From a virus, in IMG/VR virus record IMGVR_UViG_3300043446_000267, positions 1-54,404 of that record: a DNA stretch of 54,404 bases; one strand, written 5' to 3'. Shown piece after piece: positions 38,610 to 46,333 of this stretch. The translations under genes and the position numbers were made by a program. Position 1 is the stretch's first letter. The number at the start of each line of letters is the position of its first letter. Below the pieces are notes generated by a model that was not told the DNA's origin, made no database searches, and worked only from the letters and a program-made list of their open reading frames with translations.

Positions 38610-40813
38610 TACCAAATACCTCCGCCGCCTTGTTGACGTTTTGAACCTCTCAGTAATTCACCTGAAGCATATTTCTCTAAACTAAAGTTATTACTAATGT
38701 CATTTCTAGTTACAATAGGTACTCCGCCTATTGTAAACTGAACTTTAGTAGGTACGTATGTGGCTTCTGAATTACCTAAACTAGTGAAAGTTGGTTCATC
38801 TTTAACACCACCCTTCTTTAATTTTGAACTAGTTAATCTTGCCTTGACTGAATCCCAAAATCCAGTAGCAGTTGTTTTTTCTTGTTGTGCACCTGGTGTT
38901 GAACTATAAGTGCTGTATGTGCCTGCACGTATATAATCAACATCATCGGGCAATGACATATTGAATGAGGTTATTGCCAATGGATGATTATCAAATTGAT
39001 GAGCACCGTAACCACTTAGATATACTAAAGGAGGTGGAGTACCTGCTTTTGGATTATCATCTTGACCATAAAACATTTTAGTCACTGACCTAAAGAAGTG
39101 TATGACAGCTAACAAATAATTTGCTTCGTTCACATCTTGTGCTGTAAAAACAGCAGTGATTTGTATGGCACCGACTTCACTGTTTTTATATTGGTACATT
39201 TTGTAATTACTATGCGTCAAGTCAGTACCGTCATAGTTAGCAGTATAGTTAACTTGAATCTGCGGTGTGTACGGAAAGATGACACCGTCAGTTAATGACA
39301 ATGGATATAAGAGATGTGTGGGGCTATTTGCTGCTTTATACAAATATGTTGCGTGTGGAGCTAAACTTAAACGAACTCTCCAATCAGGTTTTTGTTTAAA
39401 ATCGTTCTTTACTAATTTCTGTTTCTTTGGTACTGATATACCAGTATCTTTTGGTTTATCATCTGGTACTTGTTTAGAAACCATAAGGCTATACTTGCCT
39501 TTGCCACGCCCTTGTGCAATCCAAGTAAGAGTATCACCTTTAGCAACAGTATATGTTCCACCATTAGGCATTTTAAATACTTGTCCTGGATAAATCAAGT
39601 CAGGGTTCTTAATGATATCTTTATTCAACGCATAAATTGCTTGGTATCCACCATCAGTCACCCAAGGAGTATTATCCTCAGATGTTACAGTTTTTGTGCC
39701 GTCACCGCCACCCGGCTGCGGTTCGTTAGCTGCAATTACATCGGCTTCAGTTGGTCCGGGTGCGTCATAAGCCGCGGCTGAATCTTGTCTAGCTTTTTCA
39801 AACGGATCTTCTTCAGGTGAGATGGTTGATTGACCATTACTTACATATGGATCAGCACCATTATCAGCCTGAGATACAGTCGATTGACCATTACTTACAT
39901 ATGGATCAGACCCATTATCTACCGTAGTTTTTGAGTTCATGTTTCCAGTATTCTCAACTACAATTTTAGCATCGGCACCTGCAGGAGAACCAACAGGTAC
40001 GTAAGTTGTAGAAGTTCCATCACTAGATTTTTCTACGTCATACGTTTGCCCATCAATTTGTTCGGTAGTTCCTTTACCAGAAGAACTGTTAGACAACGTA
40101 GTTGAACTGCTATCTACAGTGTTTTCATATTTCACACTAATGGTGCTAGAATTTGCACTAGGTGTTATTTCAACTGAAGATGAACCCGGTGCCTTGGCTT
40201 GTGCTGCATCTGAGAATGAGTTTTCTGATTGAGAGAACAACGTAGTTGCTTTTTCTTTATTGGCAGCACGTTCTTCAGGTGTAGCATTTTTTAATTTATC
40301 ATATTCTTCCTGAGTAATTACGCCTTCTTGCAAGCTACGATTCAGTGTTGCTTGTCCTGTTTTACTGTTCGGATTAGCTGCATATGCTTGACCCAATTTA
40401 TATTGGTTCGTACCTGCGTTGTCTAATGCAGTACTTTCAGGTGTGTCTTTAGCTGGGGTGGAATATCTTGTTAGTGTTCCACCACCTGTAACAGTTTCAA
40501 TGGACGATGATGATTGTGTCGTAGTAGTTTTAGGTACGGCTCTAGATGAGGCGACAACACTCTCATAATAATTGCTATCTTTTTCTACTTCAGCATCAAG
40601 TTGTTGGGCTGCCGCTAAATCAGCTTTAGACGAATTACCAGTGTAGCCAGAGCCAACAACCATAGGTCTGGTTTTCCCGTCCATATCAACGTTAAAATCA
40701 GTGTCTTTGTATCCAGACTTAGCAATGTGTGACATTATCTGGGATTCCGTAGCTCCTTGTGATTCTAGACGGTTTATCTCGTCTGCTACTTGCTGGCGTG
40801 TTTGTGTTGGCAT
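38609..40813 (-). CDS. LysM-containing baseplate or tail-tube-associated structural protein
   Basis: This protein is 734 aa from the ATG at 40813, which has TGAGGAAC before it; the frame is open to 40843. Residues ~1-380 are low-complexity, S/T/G/N-rich, and carry two near-identical copies of DNGxDPYVSNGQSTxS. LysM-type sequence follows (IYALNKDIIKNPDLIYPGQ, then GGTYTVAKGDTLTWIAQG). The C-terminal ~230 residues form the conserved part: RVRLSLAPHATYLY, TDGVIFPYTPQIQVNYTA, YLLAVIHFFRSVTKMFYGQD, PPPLVYLSGYGAHQF. I recognise this domain from aquatic T4-like phages. It may stand for T4 gp48/gp54 (tube-baseplate junction), but I am not sure. Confidence 0.65.
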   Translation of the reverse strand: MPTQTRQQVADEINRLESQGATESQIMSHIAKSGYKDTDFNVDMDGKTRPMVVGSGYTGNSSKADLAAAQQLDAEVEKDSNYYESVVASSRAVPKTTTTQSSSSIETVTGGGTLTRYSTPAKDTPESTALDNAGTNQYKLGQAYAANPNSKTGQATLNRSLQEGVITQEEYDKLKNATPEERAANKEKATTLFSQSENSFSDAAQAKAPGSSSVEITPSANSSTISVKYENTVDSSSTTLSNSSSGKGTTEQIDGQTYDVEKSSDGTSTTYVPVGSPAGADAKIVVENTGNMNSKTTVDNGSDPYVSNGQSTVSQADNGADPYVSNGQSTISPEEDPFEKARQDSAAAYDAPGPTEADVIAANEPQPGGGDGTKTVTSEDNTPWVTDGGYQAIYALNKDIIKNPDLIYPGQVFKMPNGGTYTVAKGDTLTWIAQGRGKGKYSLMVSKQVPDDKPKDTGISVPKKQKLVKNDFKQKPDWRVRLSLAPHATYLYKAANSPTHLLYPLSLTDGVIFPYTPQIQVNYTANYDGTDLTHSNYKMYQYKNSEVGAIQITAVFTAQDVNEANYLLAVIHFFRSVTKMFYGQDDNPKAGTPPPLVYLSGYGAHQFDNHPLAITSFNMSLPDDVDYIRAGTYSTYSSTPGAQQEKTTATGFWDSVKARLTSSKLKKGGVKDEPTFTSLGNSEATYVPTKVQFTIGGVPIVTRNDISNNFSLEKYASGELLRGSKRQQGGGGIW
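39821..39919 (-). repeat. Two tandem copies of a ~50-bp coding repeat
   Basis: Two copies (about 39821-39865 and 39875-39919) share the run coding for DPYVSNGQST with only a few substitutions. They lie in the low-complexity linker of the LysM protein, so a recent in-frame duplication is likely. Confidence 0.8.
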
Positions 40814-40833
40814 GTTCCTCAGTTCCTTACTTA

Positions 40834-40841
40834 TATTTAGC
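40834..40841 (-). promoter_or_regulatory. Candidate late promoter (GCTAAATA) of the baseplate operon
   Basis: On the minus strand GCTAAATA matches TATAAATA at 6 of 8 positions. It lies 20 bases before the ATG at 40813, with a TGAGGAAC ribosome site between. As the first signal before the long minus-strand module it is the probable operon promoter. Confidence 0.4.
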
Positions 40842-40863
40842 ACTAAATAAAAGTGCTATTTTT
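40838..40863 (+). terminator. Terminator-like hairpin in the divergent gap before gp55
   Basis: TAGCACT-AAATAAA-AGTGCTA forms a 7-bp perfect stem followed by TTTTT on the plus strand. It stands upstream of gp55 and would block plus-strand transcripts coming from behind the baseplate genes. The same stem (TAGCAC/GTGCTA plus a T run) recurs at 52064-52095. Confidence 0.5.
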
Positions 40864-40873
40864 ACCGTTTCTC

Positions 40874-40902
40874 TTGCATTTTTGAAACGAAAGTATTACA
40901 AT
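40874..40902 (+). promoter_or_regulatory. Candidate sigma70-type promoter of gp55
   Basis: TTGCAT, a 17-base spacer and TACAAT lie about 25 bases upstream of the gp55 ATG, which is preceded by ACGGAGAA. A host-type promoter is expected because the late sigma must be made before late transcription. The -35 match is weak. Confidence 0.35.
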
Positions 40903-40927
40903 ATTCTCATTATAACAACGGAGAAAT

Positions 40928-41821
40928 ATGAGCCTCATACCTATAAAAAAACCAGTAAACTATCTTAACAACAAAGATATTTTAAAAGAGATTCACACAA
41001 GCAAAAACGCATATTGTTCATTTAAGGATCCTGAAACGGATCACCGTTATGACTTTATCGTTGATATGCCAACAGAATCTATCAAAAATAGTCTAGAATT
41101 TGCATACAAACCTGAAGTGATACAGCAAGCAAAAGAAACTAGAGCCACAAGATTATCACAAGAAACAGGCACAAAAGTTGACCCAGAAACAATCAAAGAC
41201 ACGGATTTAGTTTTTAGAGTTATGACTTGGGAACACATTCCAGTCGCCCCGAAAGCACCCAGAAAAGTAGATAAGAAGAAAACTGCAAAAGATATTTTTG
41301 AGTTTGAGGACGATTCCGAAGAGTTTGCAGATTTGGAAGATAATACTACCAAAGGCGAAATTGATGACATGGTGCATGTCAAAGTTAATTTCCCACCATT
41401 CCAACATTTTAAGTTAACAAAAACAGGTACATTCAAGTGTGTGGGTAAGAGTCATTGGATCGGTGATTTAAAAACTGGCGAATTCAGCAAGGATCACGGA
41501 AACATCACTAACAAATTAGCACGTATGTACATTATGATGTGTGAGAAATATGCTATGAAATTTAACTGGCGTGGATACACATACAATGATGAGATGCGTA
41601 ACAGTGCCATTCTACAGTTAACTTATGTTGGTTTGCGTTTCAATGAAGCCAAAAGTGCTAACCCATTCGCTTACTACACCGCAGCTATTACTAATAGTTT
41701 CTGCCGTGTATTGAACTCAGAAAAGCGTAACCAAAACATTCGTGATGATATCTTAGAAATGAATGGTCTCAACCCATCATGGACTCGACAGGGCACATCG
41801 AGCACTACATACGAAGAATGA
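40928..41821 (+). CDS. 55: Late-transcription sigma factor gp55
   Basis: This is a 297-aa protein. The N-terminal VNYLNNKDILKEI corresponds to YVNNKELLQAI of T4 gp55. The C-terminal part has the sigma core: FNWRGYTYNDEMRNSAIL, YVGLRFNEAKSANPFAYYTA, then FCRVLNSEKRN, matching T4 gp55 (FNFSGYTQSWKQEM...KNPHAYITQA). It directs RNA polymerase to TATAAATA late promoters. T4 gp55 is 185 aa; here about 110 extra residues, strongly acidic in part (FEFEDDSEEFADLED), separate the N-terminal motif from the sigma core. GGAG precedes the ATG. Confidence 0.88.
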   Translation: MSLIPIKKPVNYLNNKDILKEIHTSKNAYCSFKDPETDHRYDFIVDMPTESIKNSLEFAYKPEVIQQAKETRATRLSQETGTKVDPETIKDTDLVFRVMTWEHIPVAPKAPRKVDKKKTAKDIFEFEDDSEEFADLEDNTTKGEIDDMVHVKVNFPPFQHFKLTKTGTFKCVGKSHWIGDLKTGEFSKDHGNITNKLARMYIMMCEKYAMKFNWRGYTYNDEMRNSAILQLTYVGLRFNEAKSANPFAYYTAAITNSFCRVLNSEKRNQNIRDDILEMNGLNPSWTRQGTSSTTYEE

Positions 41822-41835
41822 TTCACCAAATCATT
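41817..41835 (+). terminator. Weak terminator hairpin after gp55
   Basis: AATGATT-CACCA-AATCATT forms a perfect 7-bp AT-rich stem overlapping the gp55 stop codon and is followed by TGTATTTT. It would at best attenuate read-through into gp47. Confidence 0.4.
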
Positions 41836-41863
41836 TGTATTTTAGCGTAAAGTTTTATATACT
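41835..41863 (+). promoter_or_regulatory. Candidate sigma70-type promoter of gp47, predicted leaderless
   Basis: TTGTAT, a 17-base spacer and TATACT end 6 bases before the gp47 ATG at 41870. The usual start 7 bases after the -10 element would be the A of ATG. No Shine-Dalgarno sequence is present. Confidence 0.4.
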
Positions 41864-41869
41864 AACTAC

Positions 41870-42883
41870 ATGAGTAACCTTTTTAAGAAGGCTGCTGTCT
41901 TTACCGATATTCATTTCGGTATGAAGTCAAACAGCCTACAACACAACCAAGACTGTGCCAATTTTGTAGATTGGTTTATACAAGAAGCAAAGAAAGAAAA
42001 CTGTGAAACCTGTTTCTTTTTAGGTGATTGGAATCATCATCGTGCAACTATAAATATTCATACACTGCAATTTGGTTTGCAGGCATTGGAGAAACTTAGT
42101 GCCGCGTTTGATGTTGTATATTTTATTCCCGGTAATCACGACCTGTATTATCGTGACCGCCGTGACATACATTCTGTTGAATGGGCCAAGCATCTACCGA
42201 ACGTTAAAATTGTTAACGACTTCTTCAAACAAGGTGATGTAGTAATTGCCCCTTGGTTGGTGCAAGAAGATTACAAAAAAATCAAAACAATGTCCAGCAA
42301 ATATCTGTTTGGGCATTTTGAACTACCACACTTTCATATGAATGCAATGGTTGAGATGCCGGATCACGGTGAACTCAATTCAGAGCACGTTACTGGATTC
42401 GATAAAGTATTCAGTGGTCATTTTCACAAACGCCAAGCAAAGAAAAACATTTGGTACATTGGCAATGCGTTCCCCCACAACTTTGCCGATGCAGGCGATG
42501 ATGCTCGTGGTATGATGATACTAGAGTGGGGCGAAGAACCAGTCTTTAGAAGTTGGGACGCTCAACCGAAATTTAGAATTCATAAACTTAGTGATGTGTT
42601 AGAGAATCCATCCGGTTTGCTTGTGAAAGATAGTCACGTTCGTGTACACTTAGATATTGATATTAGTTATGAGGAAGCAACTTTCTTAAAAGAAACTTGG
42701 ATTCCAGAACATAAATTACGTGAAATGTCGTTGATACCCATGAAAGTAGAACAAGTTCAAACTCAAGGTCCTGATGGTTTGAAGTTTGAGTCAGTAGACC
42801 AAATCGTCATCGACCAAATTAACTCAATTGAATCTAATTCATTTGACAAAAAAATTCTATTAGAAATCTATAACAATCTATGA
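41870..42883 (+). CDS. 47: Recombination endonuclease subunit gp47 (SbcD/Mre11-like)
   Basis: This is a 337-aa calcineurin-type phosphoesterase with the full motif set: TDIHFG (residues 12-17), FLGDWNHH, PGNHDLYY, FGHFELPH and SGHFHKRQ, which provide the metal ligands. With gp46 it forms the nuclease that resects DNA ends for recombination-dependent replication. The length matches T4 gp47 (339 aa). Its stop overlaps the gp46 start (ATGA), so the two subunits are coupled. Confidence 0.93.
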   Translation: MSNLFKKAAVFTDIHFGMKSNSLQHNQDCANFVDWFIQEAKKENCETCFFLGDWNHHRATINIHTLQFGLQALEKLSAAFDVVYFIPGNHDLYYRDRRDIHSVEWAKHLPNVKIVNDFFKQGDVVIAPWLVQEDYKKIKTMSSKYLFGHFELPHFHMNAMVEMPDHGELNSEHVTGFDKVFSGHFHKRQAKKNIWYIGNAFPHNFADAGDDARGMMILEWGEEPVFRSWDAQPKFRIHKLSDVLENPSGLLVKDSHVRVHLDIDISYEEATFLKETWIPEHKLREMSLIPMKVEQVQTQGPDGLKFESVDQIVIDQINSIESNSFDKKILLEIYNNL

Positions 42884-44952
42884 TCCAATTAAAGAACATT
42901 ACCCTTCGCAACTTTCTATCTATTGGTGCAGTAACACAAGCAGTATCATTTGACAAACAAGACTTAACACTAATTCTAGGTGAAAACTTAGATTTGGGTG
43001 GTGATGGTGCTCGTAACGGTACTGGCAAAACTACATTGATTCAAGGGTTATGTTATGCTTTGTTCGGTAATCCTATCAATGACATTCGTAAAGATAACTT
43101 AGTTAACCGCACGAATGCAAAAGGGATGCTAGTTACATTAGAGTTTAGTGTAAATGGTAAAGAATACAAGATTGAGCGTGGTCGTAAGCCTAACATTTTA
43201 AAGTTTTATGTAGATAATGAACTACAGAAACAAGAAGATACTGCACAAGGTGAGAACAAGGAAACACAAGCAGAAATTGAAAAAGTTATTCACATGTCAC
43301 GTGACATGTTTACTCATATTGTGGGTTTGAATACATACACTCAGCCTTTCCTTGCGTTGAAAAACAATGAACAACGTGAGATTATCGAACAACTATTGGG
43401 TATTACTTTGCTTTCAGAAAAAGCAGAAGGTATCAAAGACTTGATGAAGTCAGTAAAAGATGATATCTCACAAGAAGAATTCAAAGTCAAAGCCATCGAA
43501 GAAGCTAATAAACGGGTCAAAGAACAGATTGATAGCTTAAAGCGCCGTAGCGGACTATGGCAAAGTAAACATGACAGTGATTTAGCGTATCTTGCAGGTT
43601 TGTATGAAGACTTGGCTAAGATTGATATCGGTGGTGAATTAATTGCACACAAAGAACTTTCAATTTGGAATGAGCATAAGAAACAAAAAGATACCTATGA
43701 TGCATTAGTTGCTCGTCAGATTGCTTGGCAACAAAAGCAAGACTCTGATATCAAAAAATTAGAGAATGATGCAATTAAGTTGAGTAAGATTGATATTGTG
43801 GCTGAGATTCAAGCACATCACCAACTTGCAGAACACATCACCAGAAAAGCAAACTTAGAACAACGTGATAAGGAATTGGATCGTCTTACTAAAGACATTG
43901 ACAAAGAAGATAAACTAATCAAAAAACTAGAACTTGAAGTTGAGAAGTTGAAAGCTCACACTTGTTATGCTTGCGGTCAAGATTTCCATGATGATGCACA
44001 TAAGGAAGTGTTAGACAGCAAGCAAGATATGTTACTTGAAGCACGGGCTCATGCTACATCACTATTGAATCAGTGGAATGAGTTACGCAGTGTTGAAATC
44101 TTTGTTCCAGAAAAGCCAAAAACACATTACAAAACAGAAGCAGAAGCAATTCGACATGGTGGCGACTTAGAAAACATTCGCACAAAGATTTTAGAAAAAG
44201 AAAAAGAAGTCGATCCATACTGTGAACAACTTAAAGAAATGAAGGAAATTTCATTGGGTCCTCAACCTAAAACGCACTACGATACCGAAGCACAAGCAGT
44301 TGAACATCGTAGTAAAGTTGCTAATTTAGAAACACAGATGGAAGCAAAGCTCAATGAAACTAACCCTTACACTGAACAAATCAGTGAAATGGAAAGTCAG
44401 GCTTTGCAAGAGATTAACTTTGACAGGATTAACGTATTGACAAAGAAGATGGAACATCAAAAGTTCTTACTTGATTTGTTAACTAGTAAAGACAGTTTTG
44501 TTCGTAAGAAGATTATCGACCAAAACTTGAGTTATCTGAACGCACGACTAACTCATTACCTTGATAAAATAGGATTGCCGCACAATGTCATCTTTAAGAA
44601 CGACTTGAGTGTAGAGATTACAGAATTGGGTCGTGAACTCGACTTTGATAATCTGTCACGCGGTGAACGAAACAGATTGATTCTTGGTTTGAGTTTTGCT
44701 TTCCGTGATGTTTGGGAGAACTTGTATGTTCCTATCAATACGTTATTCATTGATGAATTGATTGATTCAGGATTAGACACAATCGGTGTTGAAAACTCTA
44801 TTGCCATCCTGAAAGACATGTCACGTACTAGAAACAAGAGCATTTGGCTTGTTTCACACAGAGAAGAACTAGCTGGTAGAGTTCCTAGCGTACTAAAAGT
44901 AGTCAAAGAGAATGGTTTTACTAACTATGCGACTTCAACGGATATAGAATAA
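42880..44952 (+). CDS. 46: Recombination endonuclease subunit gp46 (SbcC/Rad50-like ATPase)
   Basis: This is a 690-aa SMC-type ATPase. The Walker A motif is ARNGTGKTTL (~44-53). Two long coiled-coil arms flank a zinc hook, CYACG (~361-365). The ABC signature is LSRGERNRLILGL (~592), and Walker B is TLFIDELIDSGLD (~621), followed by a SHREE histidine switch. A small repeat in the second coil (KPKTHYKTEAEA and QPKTHYDTEAQA) marks an internal duplication. It is longer than T4 gp46 (560 aa), mainly in the coils. Confidence 0.93.
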   Translation: MIQLKNITLRNFLSIGAVTQAVSFDKQDLTLILGENLDLGGDGARNGTGKTTLIQGLCYALFGNPINDIRKDNLVNRTNAKGMLVTLEFSVNGKEYKIERGRKPNILKFYVDNELQKQEDTAQGENKETQAEIEKVIHMSRDMFTHIVGLNTYTQPFLALKNNEQREIIEQLLGITLLSEKAEGIKDLMKSVKDDISQEEFKVKAIEEANKRVKEQIDSLKRRSGLWQSKHDSDLAYLAGLYEDLAKIDIGGELIAHKELSIWNEHKKQKDTYDALVARQIAWQQKQDSDIKKLENDAIKLSKIDIVAEIQAHHQLAEHITRKANLEQRDKELDRLTKDIDKEDKLIKKLELEVEKLKAHTCYACGQDFHDDAHKEVLDSKQDMLLEARAHATSLLNQWNELRSVEIFVPEKPKTHYKTEAEAIRHGGDLENIRTKILEKEKEVDPYCEQLKEMKEISLGPQPKTHYDTEAQAVEHRSKVANLETQMEAKLNETNPYTEQISEMESQALQEINFDRINVLTKKMEHQKFLLDLLTSKDSFVRKKIIDQNLSYLNARLTHYLDKIGLPHNVIFKNDLSVEITELGRELDFDNLSRGERNRLILGLSFAFRDVWENLYVPINTLFIDELIDSGLDTIGVENSIAILKDMSRTRNKSIWLVSHREELAGRVPSVLKVVKENGFTNYATSTDIE

Positions 44953-44973
44953 TATTCAGGTACAGTTTTTAAG

Positions 44974-44981
44974 CATAAGTA
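44974..44981 (+). promoter_or_regulatory. Late-promoter-like CATAAGTA before the resolvase gene
   Basis: CATAAGTA matches TATAAATA at 6 of 8 positions and is placed exactly 5 bases before the ATG at 44987, the same spacing seen before gp20 and the 73-aa gene. No Shine-Dalgarno sequence is visible. Confidence 0.35.
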
Positions 44982-44986
44982 TTATC

Positions 44987-45523
44987 ATGCCAAGTCCACA
45001 AAAAGCAAAAGGTTCAGGCTACGAACGTGACGTAGCTAAGTTTCTATCAGAATTATACGGAGAATCGTTCATTCGTGCTCCTGGTTCTGGTGCTTATGTG
45101 GGTGGCAAGAATCAAGCCAGAACTCAATTCTTGCACGAAGGACAGATTCGCTCTTTCAAGGGTGACATTGTTCCAGGAGAGAGTTTCAGCAAAATGAACG
45201 CAGAATGTAAATTCTACAAAGATTTCCCGTTTCACTTACTGCTTACAGGAAAATGCGCTCAACTTGATTCGTGGCTCGACCAACTCTTAGACGTTGAAGA
45301 TGACGGCGACTTAAACATTCTTTTTATGAAGTTTAATCGTATTGGTCAGTTTATCGCTGTACAGCCTAAACTAACATGGGTGATGGATAACTATACATTC
45401 TATGCTAGTAAAGATTACGGCGATTGGCTCATCACAGAGAAGGATGGCTTTTTCAAAAACAACAAAGAATTAGTAAAACAATATTCTAGCAAATTAGACA
45501 CCACGTCAATAAACCAAACTTAA
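44987..45523 (+). CDS. Holliday-junction-resolvase-like PD-(D/E)XK nuclease
   Basis: This is a 178-aa protein. The N-terminus KGSGYERDVAKFLSELYG supplies the helix with the catalytic Glu. RAPGSGAYVGG, then KGDIVPG (Asp) and AECKFYK (the ExK pair, ~residues 71-73) complete a PD-(D/E)XK nuclease site in the order seen in archaeal Hjc and phage resolvases. It is likely to cleave recombination or packaging junctions, a role filled in T4 by the unrelated gp49. It follows gp46/gp47, so a recombination role fits. The assignment rests on motif order. Confidence 0.65.
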   Translation: MPSPQKAKGSGYERDVAKFLSELYGESFIRAPGSGAYVGGKNQARTQFLHEGQIRSFKGDIVPGESFSKMNAECKFYKDFPFHLLLTGKCAQLDSWLDQLLDVEDDGDLNILFMKFNRIGQFIAVQPKLTWVMDNYTFYASKDYGDWLITEKDGFFKNNKELVKQYSSKLDTTSINQT

Positions 45524-45547
45524 TACAGAACCCTAACACATATTGTA

Positions 45548-45945
45548 GTCAGAGTTTGTCTGACCTCCTTGAGATTGTACAGATTGTGCTGTGCCGTCAG
45601 ATTCTGGAGTATCACACGCTGCGAAGCGTGGGAAAACCGAGTGGGCAATCTTTCTAGGGAACCCACAATGAGTCTATGCCGTACTCTATCTTGAAGGCAT
45701 AGAACATGCGTTGCCGAGCGAAGCATATCCGAGCGAGATATGATAAGTTCAACTACAGACCATAAACTTTAAAGGGCAACCGGTAGCGTTTAGTAGCATC
45801 AGGAGCTGATTAAACGGGTACAGATAGCAAAGGATGACGGGCATGGCAAATGACCTTAACCATTGGTAGTGCTGAATAGCACTACCATGGCTTCAAAGCG
45901 GCAATGATATTCTTTCTCCTAACATAACAATAAAATATAGTCCGA
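45548..45945 (+). ncRNA. Probable structured non-coding RNA (type unresolved, some group I intron-like elements)
   Basis: Perfect or near-perfect hairpins follow one another: GTCAGA/TCTGAC (45548-45564), CACGCT-GCGA-AGCGTG with a GNRA loop (45615-45630), GTGGG/CCCAC (45641-45666), CTATGCC/GGCATAG (45674-45702), CATATC/GATATG (45724-45742), a two-part stem CGTTTA/TAAACG with inner ATCAG/CTGAT (45787-45816) and a 13-bp stem CCAT-GGTAGTGCT/AGCACTACC-ATGG (45860-45890). AAAATATAGTCC at 45932-45943 matches the group I intron S element (AAGATATAGTCC) at 11 of 12, and GTTCAACTACAGACC resembles an R element. I could not assemble a full P3-P7 core or define exons, so the class is open. The strand is assumed. 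Confidence 0.45.
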
Positions 45946-45972
45946 TACAAAAAAGTTTAACACAGTAACCGA

Positions 45973-46004
45973 ACTTAACTTCTGAGCGAAGCGAAGAATT
46001 AAGT
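45973..46004. terminator. Long hairpin without T tract
   Basis: ACTTAA-CTTC pairs with GAAG-(AA)-TTAAGT around a GAGCGA loop. The stem is 10 bp with a 2-base bulge. No T run follows on either strand, so it may be RNA structure rather than a terminator. Confidence 0.4.
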
Positions 46005-46011
46005 GAAGGTT

Positions 46012-46030
46012 AGATGAACGAAGTTCATCT
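46012..46030 (+). terminator. Hairpin, probable terminator of the resolvase/RNA transcript
   Basis: AGATGAAC-GAA-GTTCATCT forms a perfect 8-bp stem with a 3-base loop, followed by TTAAT. It lies in the convergent gap where plus-strand transcription should end. The T tract is short. Confidence 0.5.
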
Positions 46031-46087
46031 TTAATACTAGAATGTGTTTTAGAATAATGGATAGTAACGGATGTATGACCAAACAAT

Positions 46088-46115
46088 AAAAAGAAAATAC
46101 CATTAAAAGAATGGT
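46088..46115 (-). terminator. Rho-independent terminator after the tail-assembly chaperone genes
   Basis: On the minus strand ACCATT-CTTTT-AATGGT is followed by ATTTTCTTTTT. It overlaps the last codons and stop of the frameshift ORF and ends the minus-strand gp26-family transcript. Confidence 0.65.
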
Positions 46116-46333
46116 AGATTCGATTTCTTTGTGGTCTCTATATTTTCATCGGCTAATTCATTTATGAGGTTTCTTTCTGATGCCGACATATTCATAACAT
46201 CAACGTATGTGGCTCCGCCCCTCATATGCCAACTGAGTCTTAGTGCGGATCGTTTGATATCATTGGCTTCTTTTTCCAATTGTTCCAATAGCTTAGGGAT
46301 CCCGCTATTGTCTAATTGTAGAAGCCTTATTCG
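46103..46333 (-). CDS. -1 frameshift extension of the tail-assembly chaperone (T-type ORF)
   Basis: The frame is open from the slippery heptamer at 46333-46339 to a stop at 46103, giving 76 residues. Its only internal start is a TTG at 46288. It contains LSWHMRGGATYVDVMNMSAS and ends KKSNLPFF, the small-ORF signature of phage tail-assembly chaperone extensions (W...GG..Y.DV..M...E). It is in the -1 frame relative to the upstream gene and has no ribosome site of its own. The predicted fusion is about 350 aa (274 + 76). Known G/GT pairs in lambda and many tailed phages sit beside the tape measure gene, as here. The frameshift itself is inference from sequence. Confidence 0.75.
   Translation of the reverse strand, partial: RIRLLQLDNSGIPKLLEQLEKEANDIKRSALRLSWHMRGGATYVDVMNMSASERNLINELADENIETTKKSNLPFF
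46286..46310 (-). promoter_or_regulatory. Stem-loop downstream of the slippery site
   Basis: CAATAGC and GCTATTG form a perfect 7-bp stem around an 11-base loop containing GGGATCCC. It begins 22 bases after the heptamer, longer than the usual 5-9 bases, so it may act only weakly as a stimulator or be part of a larger fold. Confidence 0.4.

Larger units (their letters stand above)
45524..46102. other. 579-bp gene-free region between convergent genes, rich in hairpins
   Basis: No plausible coding frame is present; the short frames on both strands lack ribosome sites and recognisable sequence. The 5' two-thirds holds at least seven hairpins (next entry). The 3' third holds two hairpins, at 45973-46004 and 46012-46030, and the minus-strand terminator at 46088-46115. 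The motif GAGCGA(A/G) recurs in loops and stems. Confidence 0.7.

Noticed and set aside
45520-45726. 68-aa minus-strand frame after the resolvase gene
   Set aside because: It runs through the hairpin-rich region, its composition is arginine/leucine-rich without a recognisable motif, and it has no ribosome site.
45524-45960. A functional group I intron splitting the resolvase gene
   Set aside because: The S-like and R-like elements are suggestive, but I could not pair P3/P7 convincingly, and no reading frame continues downstream as a 3' exon. Kept only as an unassigned RNA.
45524-46102. tRNA genes in the intergenic region
   Set aside because: No T-arm GTTCRANYC with matching acceptor stem was found; hairpin sizes do not fit a cloverleaf.
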